64,000 nt of DNA from Kitagawia praeruptora (taxonomy: Eukaryota; Streptophyta; Magnoliopsida; Apiales; Apiaceae), in contig CM075354.1 in NCBI GenBank assembly GCA_037693485.1, forward strand, positions 96,283,001-96,347,000, given 5' to 3'. Below, piece after piece: positions 37,190 through 47,999 of this stretch. Position 1 is the first letter of the stretch, and each line of letters begins with the position of its first letter. The position numbers were made by a program, and so were the translations under genes. The notes under the pieces were generated by a model that was given only the letters and a program-made list of their open reading frames with translations, did not search any database and was not told the origin of the DNA.

Positions 37190-38060
37190 TTCATTATATC
37201 CATTAATATTTGAAAAAATAAATTGACCTAAATCGATCACTTTCATTAATGTCCGTACGATTGAAATGTCGAAAAAATTATTTTAAAATATTATTCAGTG
37301 AATCTGGCACGTGCCCCATTATAGGATGTAACTTTTAATACGTTTTTGTAAAAATGTTGTACCACCCGACCTTTTTATTTATTGATTATTTTTTCGAACA
37401 CTAAAATGAGTATTTAAAGGAATTCGTACCGTTAGATCGACGAAAAAACATTTCAAAAAATTTTCATTGAATGGGGCACGCGCCCCTTTATAGGAAAAAG
37501 TAATTTCACTATTTTTTTTTGTAAAAATGTCATACAACTTAACCTTTTTATTTTTTGATTATTTTTTTCCAAATTTAAAATGATTATTTGTTAACATCGG
37601 TAAGGCTCAATCATTGAAAAATTTATTTTAAAAATTTATTAAGAGCATTTGGCACGCGCCTCATTAGAACAAACAGTATTTTTACTACGTTTTTGTTAAA
37701 ATGTCGTATAACCTAATCTTTTTTATTTTTTTAATTATTTTTTCACAACAATAAACTGAGTATTTGCTAACATCTAGGGTTAGATCGTCGAAGAAATCAT
37801 TTAAAGAAATTATTTTATGAATCTGGCACGCGCCCTATTATCAGTATATGTACTTTTAGTATGCTTTTGTTAAAATGTCATCCAACCCAACCTTTTTTTT
37901 TATTATTTTTTACCAACAGTGAAATTAGTATTTATTAACATCGATACGATTGGATTGTTGAAGAAATCATTTTTGAAAATTATTCAGTGAATCTGGTAAG
38001 CTCCCCCATTACAAGAAGTATTACTTTAACTACATTTTTTTATTTTATTTGGTAATTTAA
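37190..38060. repeat. Degenerate tandem array, period about 172 bp
   Basis: CTGGCACGCGCCCCATTATAGG-like blocks occur near 37303, 37475, 37648, 37823 and 37991. Each unit has a TACGTTTTTGT block, a long T-rich stretch and CATCGATACGATTGGAT. The spacing of about 172 bp is satellite-like, but only about five copies exist. Confidence 0.82.
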
Positions 38061-38077
38061 AATGAACTAGTACTTCT

Positions 38078-40093
38078 TTTTTTTTTTTGCTAAATTTATA
38101 TATATTAGAAAAGAAGAGAGATTACAAAGGGATTAATCCATGTTCTATGAAAACATAGATTGAACTATCTAAAGACAATCTAACGCAGATTGTAAGTAGA
38201 AAGCATGAAAAAAAAAATTTAAAAGAGTAGATCATTCCTACTACAAACTATCTTTGAAAACCAGGATGAAGTAGCTAGCTTGGCTCGAGTGTCAGCAAGG
38301 ATAAATTCAAGAACATTCTTTGGTTGAAGACTCTCTCTATTGTGCATTCTAGAATTTCTTTCACGCCAAATGAAATACGTGTAAACCTGTATCAGAAGCA
38401 AGATTATTTTCCTCTTGTTAACGTCCGAAATGAGCAAGATATGCTGTTGAAAATCTGCCCAGTTTTGCCCAGTAATTCCTACATTAAACCACGAGAGAGA
38501 TGAAGCTAGCACATATCTACTGAAAGAGCAATGCAGGAAGAGATGGTTGTCAGTCTCACTTCCTCCCACACACAAGAAACATTGTTGATCCAGCTGAATA
38601 CCGAATCTAGCAAGGCGAGCCAGGGTGTTTAGACGCCCATGACTTAGCAACCAATGGTGGTGTGCATACCTTTCCACCTTAAGATTATGCCAAACCGAGT
38701 TAAACCACTGCACTTGATGACCACGAGTTCTAAGAGAGTCCCAAACGTTCCAGGTTTTTACCTTACTAATATTCAGGCCATCCCACAATATGGCATCCCG
38801 ATTAGATAGGTTAAAACAGGGATAGTTAAAAGAGGTGATCCAGTGGGACAATGTATGATCCATATGATGTAATCTATGGTTTACCCGAGGTAAGCACCAC
38901 TGACTTGAGATAATAATGTTATGCACTTTAGCGTCTTTGGTCATACCACATTGAGAAATAATAGGGGCCATTAGAGAGTTTGCCAGACAGGCACCATCCC
39001 ACCAAGGGTCAAACCACAAAGAGATAGTGGAGCCATCTCCTATTGAGTAAGAGATAAAACGAAGTGCCAGATTACGAAGCTGTAATACCTTCTTCCAAAT
39101 CCAAGAGCAGTCTGATGGAATCTGCATGGTCCAAAAATGTTTACGTTTTAGGATTGTGTGATTAACCCATGAGGCCCATAGAGAAGGGGCCTTTTTTATG
39201 ACTTTGAGTAAGTGACAAATGATTTGGGCTTTGTTCCAGTCATAAGAATTCTTTAACCCTAGACCGCCTTCTGCCTTAGGTAAGCATATAGTCTGCCAGC
39301 TGATCTTTGCTCCTTCTTTGTCATTTATATTGCCTTTCCAAATGAATTTGGTAAGCATGGATTTAATTCTATCATGTATGGCATTTTTAAGAAGAAAATG
39401 GTTGGACCAAAAGGCTTGGATTGCGAAAAGAACGGCTCTAACCAGTTGTACCCGTCCCGCAAATGAGAGAAGCAAAGAAGTCCAAGTACCGATTCTTTGA
39501 GTGAGTTTCTGAAGTAAAGGCATGCAGTCATTGATACAAAGTTGAGATGAATTTAGGGGCACACCTAAAAATCTTACCGGAAGGATTCCTCGCGAAATAC
39601 CAGAAGAAACATCAAACCAATCTGTGATAGAAGGGTTACAGTTACAAAAAAAGCTGGTGCTCTTATGGATGCTAGGAACAAGACCACTGATTTTAGAAAA
39701 TGCTCGCATAGATTTCATTATGTGAGTAATGGACGTCTGATCTCCATGGCAAAAAAACAGCACATCATCTGCAAAGAAAAGGTACGTGATATCGAGATCC
39801 TTACACCGCCAGTGATGCTGAAAACCTGTAGGTTTGTTCTTCAACATTTGGGAGAGAACATTCATACATAACACAAAGATATAGGGTGACATAGGGTCAC
39901 CTTGGCGAATGCCTTTTGCGCCGTTAAAGTAACCATGCACTATACCATTTAGCTTGACAGAATATTTGACTCCACATATGCATAGCTGAATCCAACGCAC
40001 AAACCGAGGAGGAAAGTTCATTCTATGAAGCACAGCTAGCATGAAGTCCCACCTAACCGAGTCAAAAGCTTTATGTAGGTCAAGTTTTCGATC
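38078..40093 (-). mobile_element. 5'-truncated LINE insertion, 2016 bp
   Basis: The 13-bp duplication AACTAGTACTTCT stands on both sides (38065-38077 and 40094-40106). On the minus strand the element ends in a poly(A) run of about 11-12 (seen as T's at 38078-38088). It opens directly inside the reverse transcriptase domain, the usual 5' truncation from incomplete reverse transcription. It landed in a tandem-repeat-rich region. Confidence 0.93.
38219..40093 (-). pseudogene. LINE ORF2 C-terminal part (RT remainder and zf-RVT)
   Basis: The frame is open from the truncation point (40093) to a stop at 38219, about 624 codons. It starts at the RT motif DLHKAFDSV, continues through GIRQGDPMSPYIFVLCMN and FADDVLFFCHGD (catalytic ADD), a thumb/connection region, and a C-terminal zf-RVT-like segment with HGRLNTLARL, CFLCVGGSETDNHLFLHC. 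The endonuclease and the first part of RT are missing, so it cannot be an autonomous ORF2. The absence of internal stops suggests a recent insertion. Confidence 0.92.
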
Positions 40094-40119
40094 AACTAGT
40101 ACTTCTAACTAGTGTTTCG

Positions 40120-40270
40120 TTCCTAATTCGTGTTTCTAGTTTTTAAAAAATGTTTCTCGACAATCCAATCGTACGGATATGATCAAGATTTATATTTTTT
40201 AATGTCACTCGAAAAATTTCATATTTTTTATGATAAATCGTCCTATACTTACAGTAATGATTAGGTCATA

Positions 40271-40306
<36 letters not shown>

Positions 40307-41216
40307 TGATGAAGATATTAATATTAAATATTAAAATATTATTTAAAATTAAATTACTTATGATCCAATATAAATTATATTTCCTGCAACGACGTGATTA
40401 CAATACTCATGTCATACGATGATCTACTTAAAATTTGGTTAAGATATCGTTCAACACAACAATGCTAAATTTAAGAATTTTATTAAATATTACCAAACTT
40501 ATATGGATTGTAAAAAGGTTAATCCATCATTTGACTAGTACTACTGACTAGTACTTTGTCCCAGATTATTGTTTCTATTTTTTAAAAAATATATATCTAA
40601 TTTAGTGATATTCCCAAAATTATAAAAAAAATAATAATTTGGATAGTGAAATTAGTAGTCAACTATTGATTTGACTAGTACTACGGAGTAGTACTTTGTC
40701 CCAGATTGTTGTTTCTATTTTTTTAAAAAATATTTATCGACGATCCAACCGTACGGATGTCAATATATATCTAATTTAGTGATATTCCCAAAATTTTTAA
40801 AAATAAAAAATTAATTTAGATAGTGTAATTAGTAGTCAACTATTGATTTGACTAGTACTACTAACTAGTACTTTATCCCAGATTGTTGTTTCTATTTTTT
40901 TAAAAATATTTATCGATGATCCAACAATACGGATGTCAATATATATATAATTTAGTGATATTCCCAAAATTATAAAAAATAAAAAATTAATTTGGATAGT
41001 GTAATTAGTAGTCAACTATTGATTTGACTAGTTAGTAGTACTTTGTCCCAGATTGTTGTTTCTATTTTTTCAAAAATACTTATCGATGATCCAACCATAC
41101 GGATGTCAATATATATCTAATTTAGTGATATTCCCAAAATTATAAAAAATAAAAAATTAATTTGGTTAGTGAAATTAGTAGTCAATTATTGATTTGACTA
41201 GTACTACGGAGTAGTA
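40120..41216. repeat. Tandem repeat field, period about 170-176 bp
   Basis: GATCCAACCGTACGGATGTC recurs at about 40741, 40917, 41087 and 41263, with a related block near 40158. Units carry TTTGTCCCAGATTGTTGTTTC and TCTAATTTAGTGATATTCCC. Read on the opposite strand the unit matches the array inside CACTA-A (15209-16015). Confidence 0.88.
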
Positions 41217-41281
41217 CTTTGTCCCAGATTGTTGTTTATATTTTTTTAAAACTATTTATCGACGATCCAACCGTACGGATG

Positions 41282-41335
<54 letters not shown>

Positions 41336-41398
41336 CATCCGTACGGTTGGATCGTCGATAAATAGTTTTAAAAAAATATAAACAACAATCTGGGACAA

Positions 41399-41400
<2 letters not shown>
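41217..41400. repeat. Perfect 184-bp inverted repeat centred on an (AT)n tract
   Basis: The left arm starts CTTTGTCCCAGATTGTTG (41217) and the right arm ends with its exact complement at 41400. I find no mismatch over about 65 bp of non-AT arm sequence on each side of the (AT)n centre (about 41284-41335). It lies at the end of the 175-bp array and uses one array unit as its arm. Confidence 0.92.
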
Positions 41401-41453
<53 letters not shown>

Positions 41454-41459
41454 AAAATA

Positions 41460-41531
<72 letters not shown>

Positions 41532-41840
41532 CAAGTGCTCAAAAGAGAACTTATTTTTTGAAGAAAACTAAGGTACTAATCATAGCCATTAGATGTATTA
41601 AGATCAATGGCCCCGCCAGGGGCACCCACACACTAATCAAATACACCCTCACACACAGAATCACACCTAATCCCCTCAATTTTTAATTTGATTTTTCCCG
41701 TCAATCGGTGATATTTTTTTAAAATCTAATTTCACCACATTTTTCTTCATCTCCCAACGATTAGTTTGCATACCATATATGCTATATTTCGATTTAGTTT
41801 TCTAAGTTTTCCATTAAACGAGGTTTTCCCTAGATCCTTA

Positions 41841-41925
<85 letters not shown>
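41401..41925. repeat. (AT)n microsatellites enclosing a 315-bp insert
   Basis: (AT)n runs at about 41402-41448, 41461-41529 and 41845-41924 are separated by ATCACGTAAAATACTTAT (41447 and again about 41922) and by the unique block 41530-41844. That block begins AGGCAAGTGCTCAAAAGAG and ends CCTAGATCCTTACTC. Short elements that insert specifically into TA tracts (Micron-like) are known in plants; this block behaves like one, but I cannot name the family. Confidence 0.6.
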
Positions 41926-41928
<3 letters not shown>

Positions 41929-42129
41929 AAAATACTTATGATACAACAAAAATATTTCGTGTAACAACGTGATTACAATACTCATGTCATATGACGATCT
42001 ACTTAAAATCCGATTAAGATATCATTCAACACAACAATGCTGTAGTTAATAAATTTATTGAATATTACCAAACTTATACTTGATCGTAAAAAGGTTAACA
42101 CATCATTTACAAATATAAAATAAATTATT

Positions 42130-42470
42130 TAAAGTTCTTTTACCTTGTGACAATTTTTTCATATTCACAATTCGTCACAACGACTAGGTAGTTACCAGTA
42201 CTTGTGACGAACATAATACTATCCGTCATAAATTTATTAAAATATTTTATTTTTCATTGAAAATTTCAGTTTATTTGGCGGCATTTAATTTGTGGAATTT
42301 GAACTTGTGACATTTTTGTCGTCACAAGTTCATTTTGTGACGAACATTCAACTACATGTCACAAGTTTGCGTTTTCATGTATTTAAATATATGAAAATAT
42401 GTAAGTTGTTTAGGCTGTGATGAATCGTCACAAGTTTGTAATAAAAAACGGTGTCGTTTCGGCTGGCATA
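42130..42470. other. Repeat zone with CGTCACAAG units, possible transposon subterminal region
   Basis: CGTCACAA and TTGTGACGAAC occur at least seven times in both orientations between about 42145 and 42435. Such dense, bidirectional short units are typical of CACTA subterminal zones. I did not find clear terminal CACTA motifs. Confidence 0.45.
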
Positions 42471-42869
42471 AAAATTTAAAATTTTTATTAGTAATGGGTG
42501 CCATAAAATAATAATAAATTATTATTCTTGTGCTATGAAAGGAGGCTCAACTTTTCACCCGGCACACTAATTCCATTGTCTCCATTTCATTAACAAAGCC
42601 CTAAGTATTTAGCATTGTCAAAAAAGCTCTCAAACTTCTATTTTATTTTCTTAGGAGAGATTAGTTTGTGTTTTTATTTTGAAATGAGTAAAAACATCAA
42701 CTCTTACTTTCAATATTGAATCCTGATATTGTGAAGGAAAAAGAATGGGCAGCAATTGAATATGTTTGTTTTATTGGAATTCTATGAAATTAGGAACAAT
42801 AAATTTGTCCACTCAATCATTGTTCGTCGTGGATCTGCTGATGGGCAAGATCAACAACCACACGGACAA

Positions 42870-43084
42870 GAGCGGAAGAGTATGTTGAATTTGATAAATT
42901 TGTCCTCGAGGAAGAGGTTAAGAGGGACAACAATGTGCTCAAGCAGGAGCTTGTCAAGTCAAGGAATCTGGAGCAGACAACTGATACACAGTTAGAAGCA
43001 ATGGTGCAATGCCTTGATGGCATGAAGCAAAAGCAACAGGAAATGATGTCAATCCTATTTAAGGACATAAACATCCTAGCTTGA
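42870..43084 (+). pseudogene. Coiled-coil C-terminal fragment, probably a plant transposase relic
   Basis: In one frame the plus strand reads YVEFDKFVLEEEVKRDNNVL, then KSRNLEQTTDTQLEAMVQCL and QQEMMSILFKDI before a stop. The heptad-like pattern suggests a coiled coil. Upstream, FYEIRNNKFVHS lies in another frame, so at least one frameshift is present. The layout resembles the C-terminal tail of CACTA-associated plant transposase proteins, but the match is by impression only. Confidence 0.35.
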
Positions 43085-43394
43085 ATCTTCAGCACAAACA
43101 CACAGCTTGTTTGTAGAGAAACAAAATGAGAGCAGCATGCTCACAACTGAAGGCAACAAATACAGAGACTTAAACCTGATGTTGTCCCACACATTTTAAT
43201 TCCGAATTTAGATTTTACTTTCCCTAGCTGCCAAATCACTATACTAAAATAGTTTATAATTTGAAATTTGTTCACTTATACATTTGTGAGGTTTGGGACT
43301 ATAATCATTTTTGGGGTTTTAAGTGTATTCAATTATGAGTCTACCATTACTATATTCTTTTAACAAGAGTTCTCCTAAAACTTAGCAATCTGGC

Positions 43395-43624
43395 AATAAA
43401 TGTATTGTGGTGGGACACTTTACCTTCAGCTTTTTATTTTTTTCTTCACTTACCAAAGAAAGATGAAGTACATAAGTTTGTTAGGGAACTAGTGAATCCA
43501 TGTTGCAAGAATAAATGTATTGTGGTGGGACACATTACCTTAGCTTGTTATTTTTTTCTACACTTACTAAAAAAAGATGAACTACATAGATTTGTTACCG
43601 AACTAGTGAATCCATGTTGCAAGA
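43395..43624. repeat. 115-bp tandem duplication
   Basis: AATAAATGTATTGTGGTGGG starts at 43395 and 43510, and both units end with AATCCATGTTGCAAG. Because 115 is not a multiple of three, the open frame across it reads the two units in different frames, which argues against coding. Confidence 0.88.
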
Positions 43625-44376
43625 ATGTATGAAAGGAACCAAACTTGTTATTTTAAGCCAAGGATTCCTATAGTCATGATTTCTCTTCATCTCAAAATAA
43701 GCTTATATATGTTCAACACCACCCAAATTTTGACATTTTGAATCATCATTATCATTAATCATAGTATCACCTTTATACACAAGACCAGTTTACATATTAC
43801 TAGCCAACTTTTGTCATTAATCTACTTGAAAACTGTTACCGAGAATCCTCTTCTAGAAACATTTTGCATCGTAATTGCATATTTAGTATCTTTACGCGTC
43901 ATTGTAGTAATTATTTGAATTACTTGGTTTTATATTTTTAAAATATTTTTAATATTTACGCGTTTAATATGACATTTTTTTACAACTATTTTGTGTTATT
44001 ATATATTTTCCAACACATTTATCTTAGTATTCTACCGGAAATAGGGATGTGGACATTGTTCATAGAAAGGGTAGATATTCCTATATTCTACATAGTTACA
44101 TGCACAAGTTTCTCAAATTTTGCAAGTATTTTGTCACAATTATTAGTTGTTCCTAGTGCTCTCTAGAGAAGCATTATGAAAACGTTAATTTTGACAATGA
44201 GGTTAGAAGCAAGAAACTATGCAGTCACCAAAATATTAATGGTTTAATGGTGAGTTATTCAGAAGCACCGACCTTGGAAAGTAACTAACATCATAACTTT
44301 GTTCTTATTATCTACGTGGGTTCATTCAAGAGTGAAAATATGCTTACTAAATGTTAGGCCCGAATCTCGACATAGG

Positions 44377-45625
44377 TGTTGGGATTAATCCAAAGTTCAC
44401 GTGATCCTAGTTGTTAGTAAATTGATATGGTTGAATAAGTAGATTGATTTGGTCCAAGATTGTAGGATCTTGGAGTCTGTTTAAGGAAAGTCGTGGTATG
44501 TAGTTCCACATTCTCTGATTTTCAGTTATTTAGTTCTCTATATATGTAATAGTTCTGGAGCATAATAAAGAGATGTCTTTGAGAGCACACAATGTAACCT
44601 CTTGTGTAAACCCAGTAGTTGTAATACAAAAGTTCAGTTTTTCTCTTCAAGATAAACACTCCAGTTATATTTGTGTTTGTACTTGGTTTTTCAACAGTTG
44701 GTATTCAGAGCATCGGGGAGGGGGGAACAAGGCTTAACAGCCTTCCCTCCGATCCTTGAGGCATAAGAAGGAAGAAGGCTTAAGCTGCATATGTAGTATG
44801 GGATGCATGTGCATTGCTGTAGAGGCCATATGGGCCGATGATGAAAGCCATAAGGGCTACGAAGAACATGCCATAAGGGCAAAGAGGAGGTGATGCCAGA
44901 CGGGCAAAGGAGGAGTAAGCTAGACGGGCAGTGAAAGGAGACGACGAGTAAGCCAGAAGGGCAATGAAAGGAAACGCCAAACGAACAAAACAATCGAGTT
45001 GCCAGATGGGCATAGAGAAGCCACACGGGCTGTTTCATTTTTGATGAAAGCCATATGGGTTTTTAGGTTGTGATTCGATGATTTTAGAATTATGGGGGAG
45101 ATAGGTGGTCGAATAAAAACTACGAAGAAAGCCATACGGGCTAATAAGAAGCTTGCCAGATGGGCAAATAGCTTGTCAAATGGGCACCGAAGATCTTGCC
45201 ATACGGGCAGAGAAGTTGCAAAGCCATACGGGCTGATAAAAGAAGTTGCCATATGGGCACTTGTCAAGGATGTGGACAATGTAAGCCTTGGATTAAGGGA
45301 GTGATTGTTGGGATTAATCCAAAGTTGACGTGATCCTAGTTGTTAGTAAATTGATATGGTTGAATAAGTAGATTGATTTGGTCCAAGATTGTAGGATCTT
45401 GGAGTCTGTTTAAGGAAAGTCGTGGTATGTAGTTCCACATTCTCTGATTTTCAGTTATTTAGTTCTCTATATATGTAATAGTTCTGGAGCATAATAAATA
45501 GATGTCTTTGAGAGCACACAATGTAACCTCTTGTGTAAACCTAGTAGTTGTAATACAAAAGTTCAGTTTTTCTCTTCAAAATAAACACTCCAGTTATATT
45601 TGTGTTTGTACTTGGTTTTTCAACA
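44377..45625 (+). mobile_element. TRIM-2: complete small LTR retroelement without coding region
   Basis: LTRs 44377-44696 and 45306-45625 (320 bp each) start TGTTGGGATTAATCC and end TTTTTCAACA, with about four differences. TTGGTATTCAGAGC after the first LTR resembles the initiator-Met primer site. AAGGGAG precedes the second LTR. ATAGG flanks both sides (44372-44376, 45626-45630). The 609-bp interior has no gag or pol frame and is dominated by a 12-bp motif array. It inserted into the LTR of an older Ty3-type element. Confidence 0.94.
44820..45270 (+). repeat. GCCATACGGGCT motif array in TRIM-2
   Basis: About sixteen units of the form GCC-A-(T/G)-A-x-GGGC-(T/A) are spread over 450 bp with irregular spacing of about 15-40 bp. 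The unit has an outer dyad (GCC...GGC). The same 12-mer, reversed, forms the array of TRIM-3 at 25320-25475. Confidence 0.92.
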
Positions 45626-45840
45626 ATAGGTCCTAAACAAGCCCAATGCACTATACTTGGGGCCCACCTCTCCTAATGTGCTCAAATATCTCTCAATGGG
45701 CCCAAATATTGAAAAAGGATCAGCAAGGCATGAGGCCCAATTAGGGATCACCTCACCTCTATCTCATAAATCTCTTGAAGACACTATCACCCCAGGGGTC
45801 ACCTCACTATGACCTGCTAAAGAAGTCCTCTCATGCCAAT

Positions 45841-46141
45841 AGCGAGGCCTAGAGGTCCACCGAGGCCTAGAGTTCCAGCGAGGCCTAGAGGTCCAGCGAG
45901 GTCTAGAGGTCCAACGGGGCTTAGAAGTCCAACGAAGCCTAGAGGTCCAGTGAGGCCTAGAGGTCCAGCGAGGCCTAGAGGTCCACCGAGGCCTGGAGGT
46001 CCAGCGAGGCCTAGAGGTCAAGCGAGGCCTAGAGGTCCAGCGAGGCCTAGAGGTCCAACGAGCCCTAGAGGTCCAACGAGGCCTAGAGGTCCAACGAGGC
46101 CTAGAGGTCCAACGAGGCCTAGAGGTCCAGTGAGGCCTAGA
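45841..46141 (+). repeat. 18-bp minisatellite in the Ty3-type LTR
   Basis: About 17 copies of GCGAGGCCTAGAGGTCCA with point variants. Because 18 is divisible by three all frames stay open, which produces long Pro/Arg/Gly-rich open frames on both strands; these are a by-product of the repeat. Confidence 0.95.
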
Positions 46142-47027
46142 ATACTCTTATGAAGGCTCACAACTAAGCCCAGCGAGGTCAAATGAGTAAAATATATCAG
46201 CCCAAGAAGACGTCTAGTGGATTTGGGCCAAGTCGAGCCCATAGAAACCCTAGCCCATCTAGGTAACTTCTTCTCCAAGAGAACTACGTATGGTTTGATC
46301 CCTATAAATAGGGTACGTAGGCATCTTGTAAAGGATTGAGAAATAGTTCACCACTGAATATTAAGAGACAAGATCAGCCACAAACAGTTACAAATCTCCT
46401 CCGTATTCTTCGTGTTCTTAGCAGAATATCCGTATTTTGCTCCATAATTCCAGCAACCTCCAAAATATTGTTATACAATATTCTCCCTATAACATTTGGC
46501 ACTAGAAGGAGGGCAGTCATCATATTGGGAGAAAGATGACTAATTTGAACAAGAAGATGAACGGAGGGCACAACAACGGGGAGACCCCGGGGTAGCATAT
46601 GACACCCAAATGCGACCCCTAGGAGCGATGCCTCACCTAGCGTTGCGAGGCCATACCTAGCGCTGCGAGGCCACATCTAGTGTAGCAAGGCCGAGTTTGA
46701 GAAGGATAAGCGATGTCACTAAGTGACCCCATCTCCTCCTCGAGATCGTGAGCGGTCCCATCGTCGCGACGACAGACCCCCATCTCCTCGTCGAGATCGT
46801 GAGGCCCCCTATATGATGTAGCTAACGAGGCCCCCTCTTTTGTGACTAATGAGGTCCCTATATGGAGTGACTATTGAGATCTTGTGATGCCTCTTGATGA
46901 GATACCTCTACATGATATGCTTCTTCTTGGTGGAATACCTCTACATCGAGGAGAGGGAGGACGCCCCCGACCCTTGTCGATAATGAGGAGGTCCACAACT
47001 ATCACAAGACACTGGGAAGAACAAGCA

Positions 47028-47130
47028 ACAAATAACGAGGCTGAGTATGAGGCTCTCATCATTGGCCTCTAAGCTCACACTAGAAATGAAGGGAAAGAAG
47101 CCAAAGTATTTGAAAATCAACATGAGCTCA
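47028..47130 (+). pseudogene. Remnant of the second RNase H domain in the deleted Ty3-type element
   Basis: The plus strand reads NNEAEYEALIIGL at 47031-47070, then a stop. The same motif occurs in the archaeal-type RNase H of the Tat element at about 21415. It is the only pol piece I can recognise here and shows that the deleted element descends from a Tat-like ancestor. Confidence 0.7.
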
Positions 47131-47189
47131 AGACCTCAATATCTGCATTCTCATTCAACATAGGGAAGCCTGTTATGACATTGAAGAAA

Positions 47190-47830
47190 TCAAGTGCCCC
47201 GGGATAGCGTAACGAGGCCAAGTACCCCGGGATAGCGATGTTGAGGCCAAGTGCCCCGGGATAGTGTGATGAGGCCAAGGGCCTCGGGATAGCATGAAGA
47301 GGCCAATGGTCCCGTGATATCGTTGATGAGGCCAAGTGCCTTGGCACAACAATGAAGAGTACAAGTGCTCTAGGATAGCGTTGAAAAAGAAAAAGTCAAG
47401 TATGCTTGCAGTGGGATCACACCTAATTCTCTCCATTACAAATGGTGTCAACCTCTAATAATACAAGAAGGATGCTGAAATATGTCGATTCCTCATCACA
47501 TCTATAATGATACTGAGGACTCGGGGGGTAGTGCCATTACATAAACACCTCTTCCAACAAGACATTTAAAAAATTACATGTCCAGCCTCTAGCAATGCGA
47601 CATCTTATGATGCGAGGCCTCTTAATATATGAGGCTTCGAGGAGGAGTCCTCTCAACATATGAGGCTACGAGGAGGAGGCCTCTCAACATATTAGGCTGC
47701 GATGAGGAGGCCTCTCAACATATGAGGCTGCGAGGAGGAGGTCTCTCAACATATGAGGCTACAAGGAGTCCTCTCAACTTATGAAGAGTCCTCAACATAA
47801 AGGGAGTCTTCTCATGATATAAGGAGTCCT
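47190..47830. repeat. Two further minisatellite fields in the deleted element
   Basis: 47190-47390 has about six imperfect units around GCCCCGGGATAGCGTGATGAGGCCAA cut down to 30-35 bp each. 47590-47830 has units of about 36 bp around CCTCTCAACATATGAGGCT. Neither supports a protein. Confidence 0.82.
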
Positions 47831-47999
47831 CTCATCATATTCTAAGAAGAACTTGAAGACATAAGTGGAAGCATGAGCTCATATATTAACTAAAGAAAAG
47901 ACATATTTCATAATTTGTGTTTGCAAGGCCCTATGCGAGGTCGCCTCTCAAGGTCCCTGCAGGGGTCACCTCAGATTTTAAAGCATAAATAGGGGAGAT

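Larger units (their letters stand above)
44352..47999 (+). mobile_element. Deleted Ty3-type LTR element with TRIM-2 inserted in its 5' LTR
   Basis: The 5' LTR runs 44352-44376 plus 45631-46494 (TGTTAGGCCCGAATC to CCCTATAACA) once TRIM-2 is removed. TTTGGCACTAGAAGG follows as primer site. A TATA box (CCCTATAAATAGG) is at about 46302. The interior is short and repetitive, with one recognisable pol remnant at 47028-47070. A purine tract AATAGGGGAGAT stands at 47988-47999, but instead of its own 3' LTR a copia LTR follows. Confidence 0.72.

Noticed and set aside
41252..41542. Open frame of alternating Tyr-Ile residues on the minus strand
   Set aside because: It is only the translation of (AT)n microsatellites.
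43405..43632. 75-codon frame with apparent internal repeat
   Set aside because: The underlying 115-bp duplication is out of frame with itself.
44691..45279. Several minus-strand frames in the TRIM-2 interior
   Set aside because: They arise from the GCCATACGGGCT array and differ in frame between units; no gag or pol similarity.
45764..46278. Pro/Arg/Gly- and Leu/Gly-repeat open frames on both strands
   Set aside because: An 18-bp tandem repeat keeps every frame open; no start context or family match.
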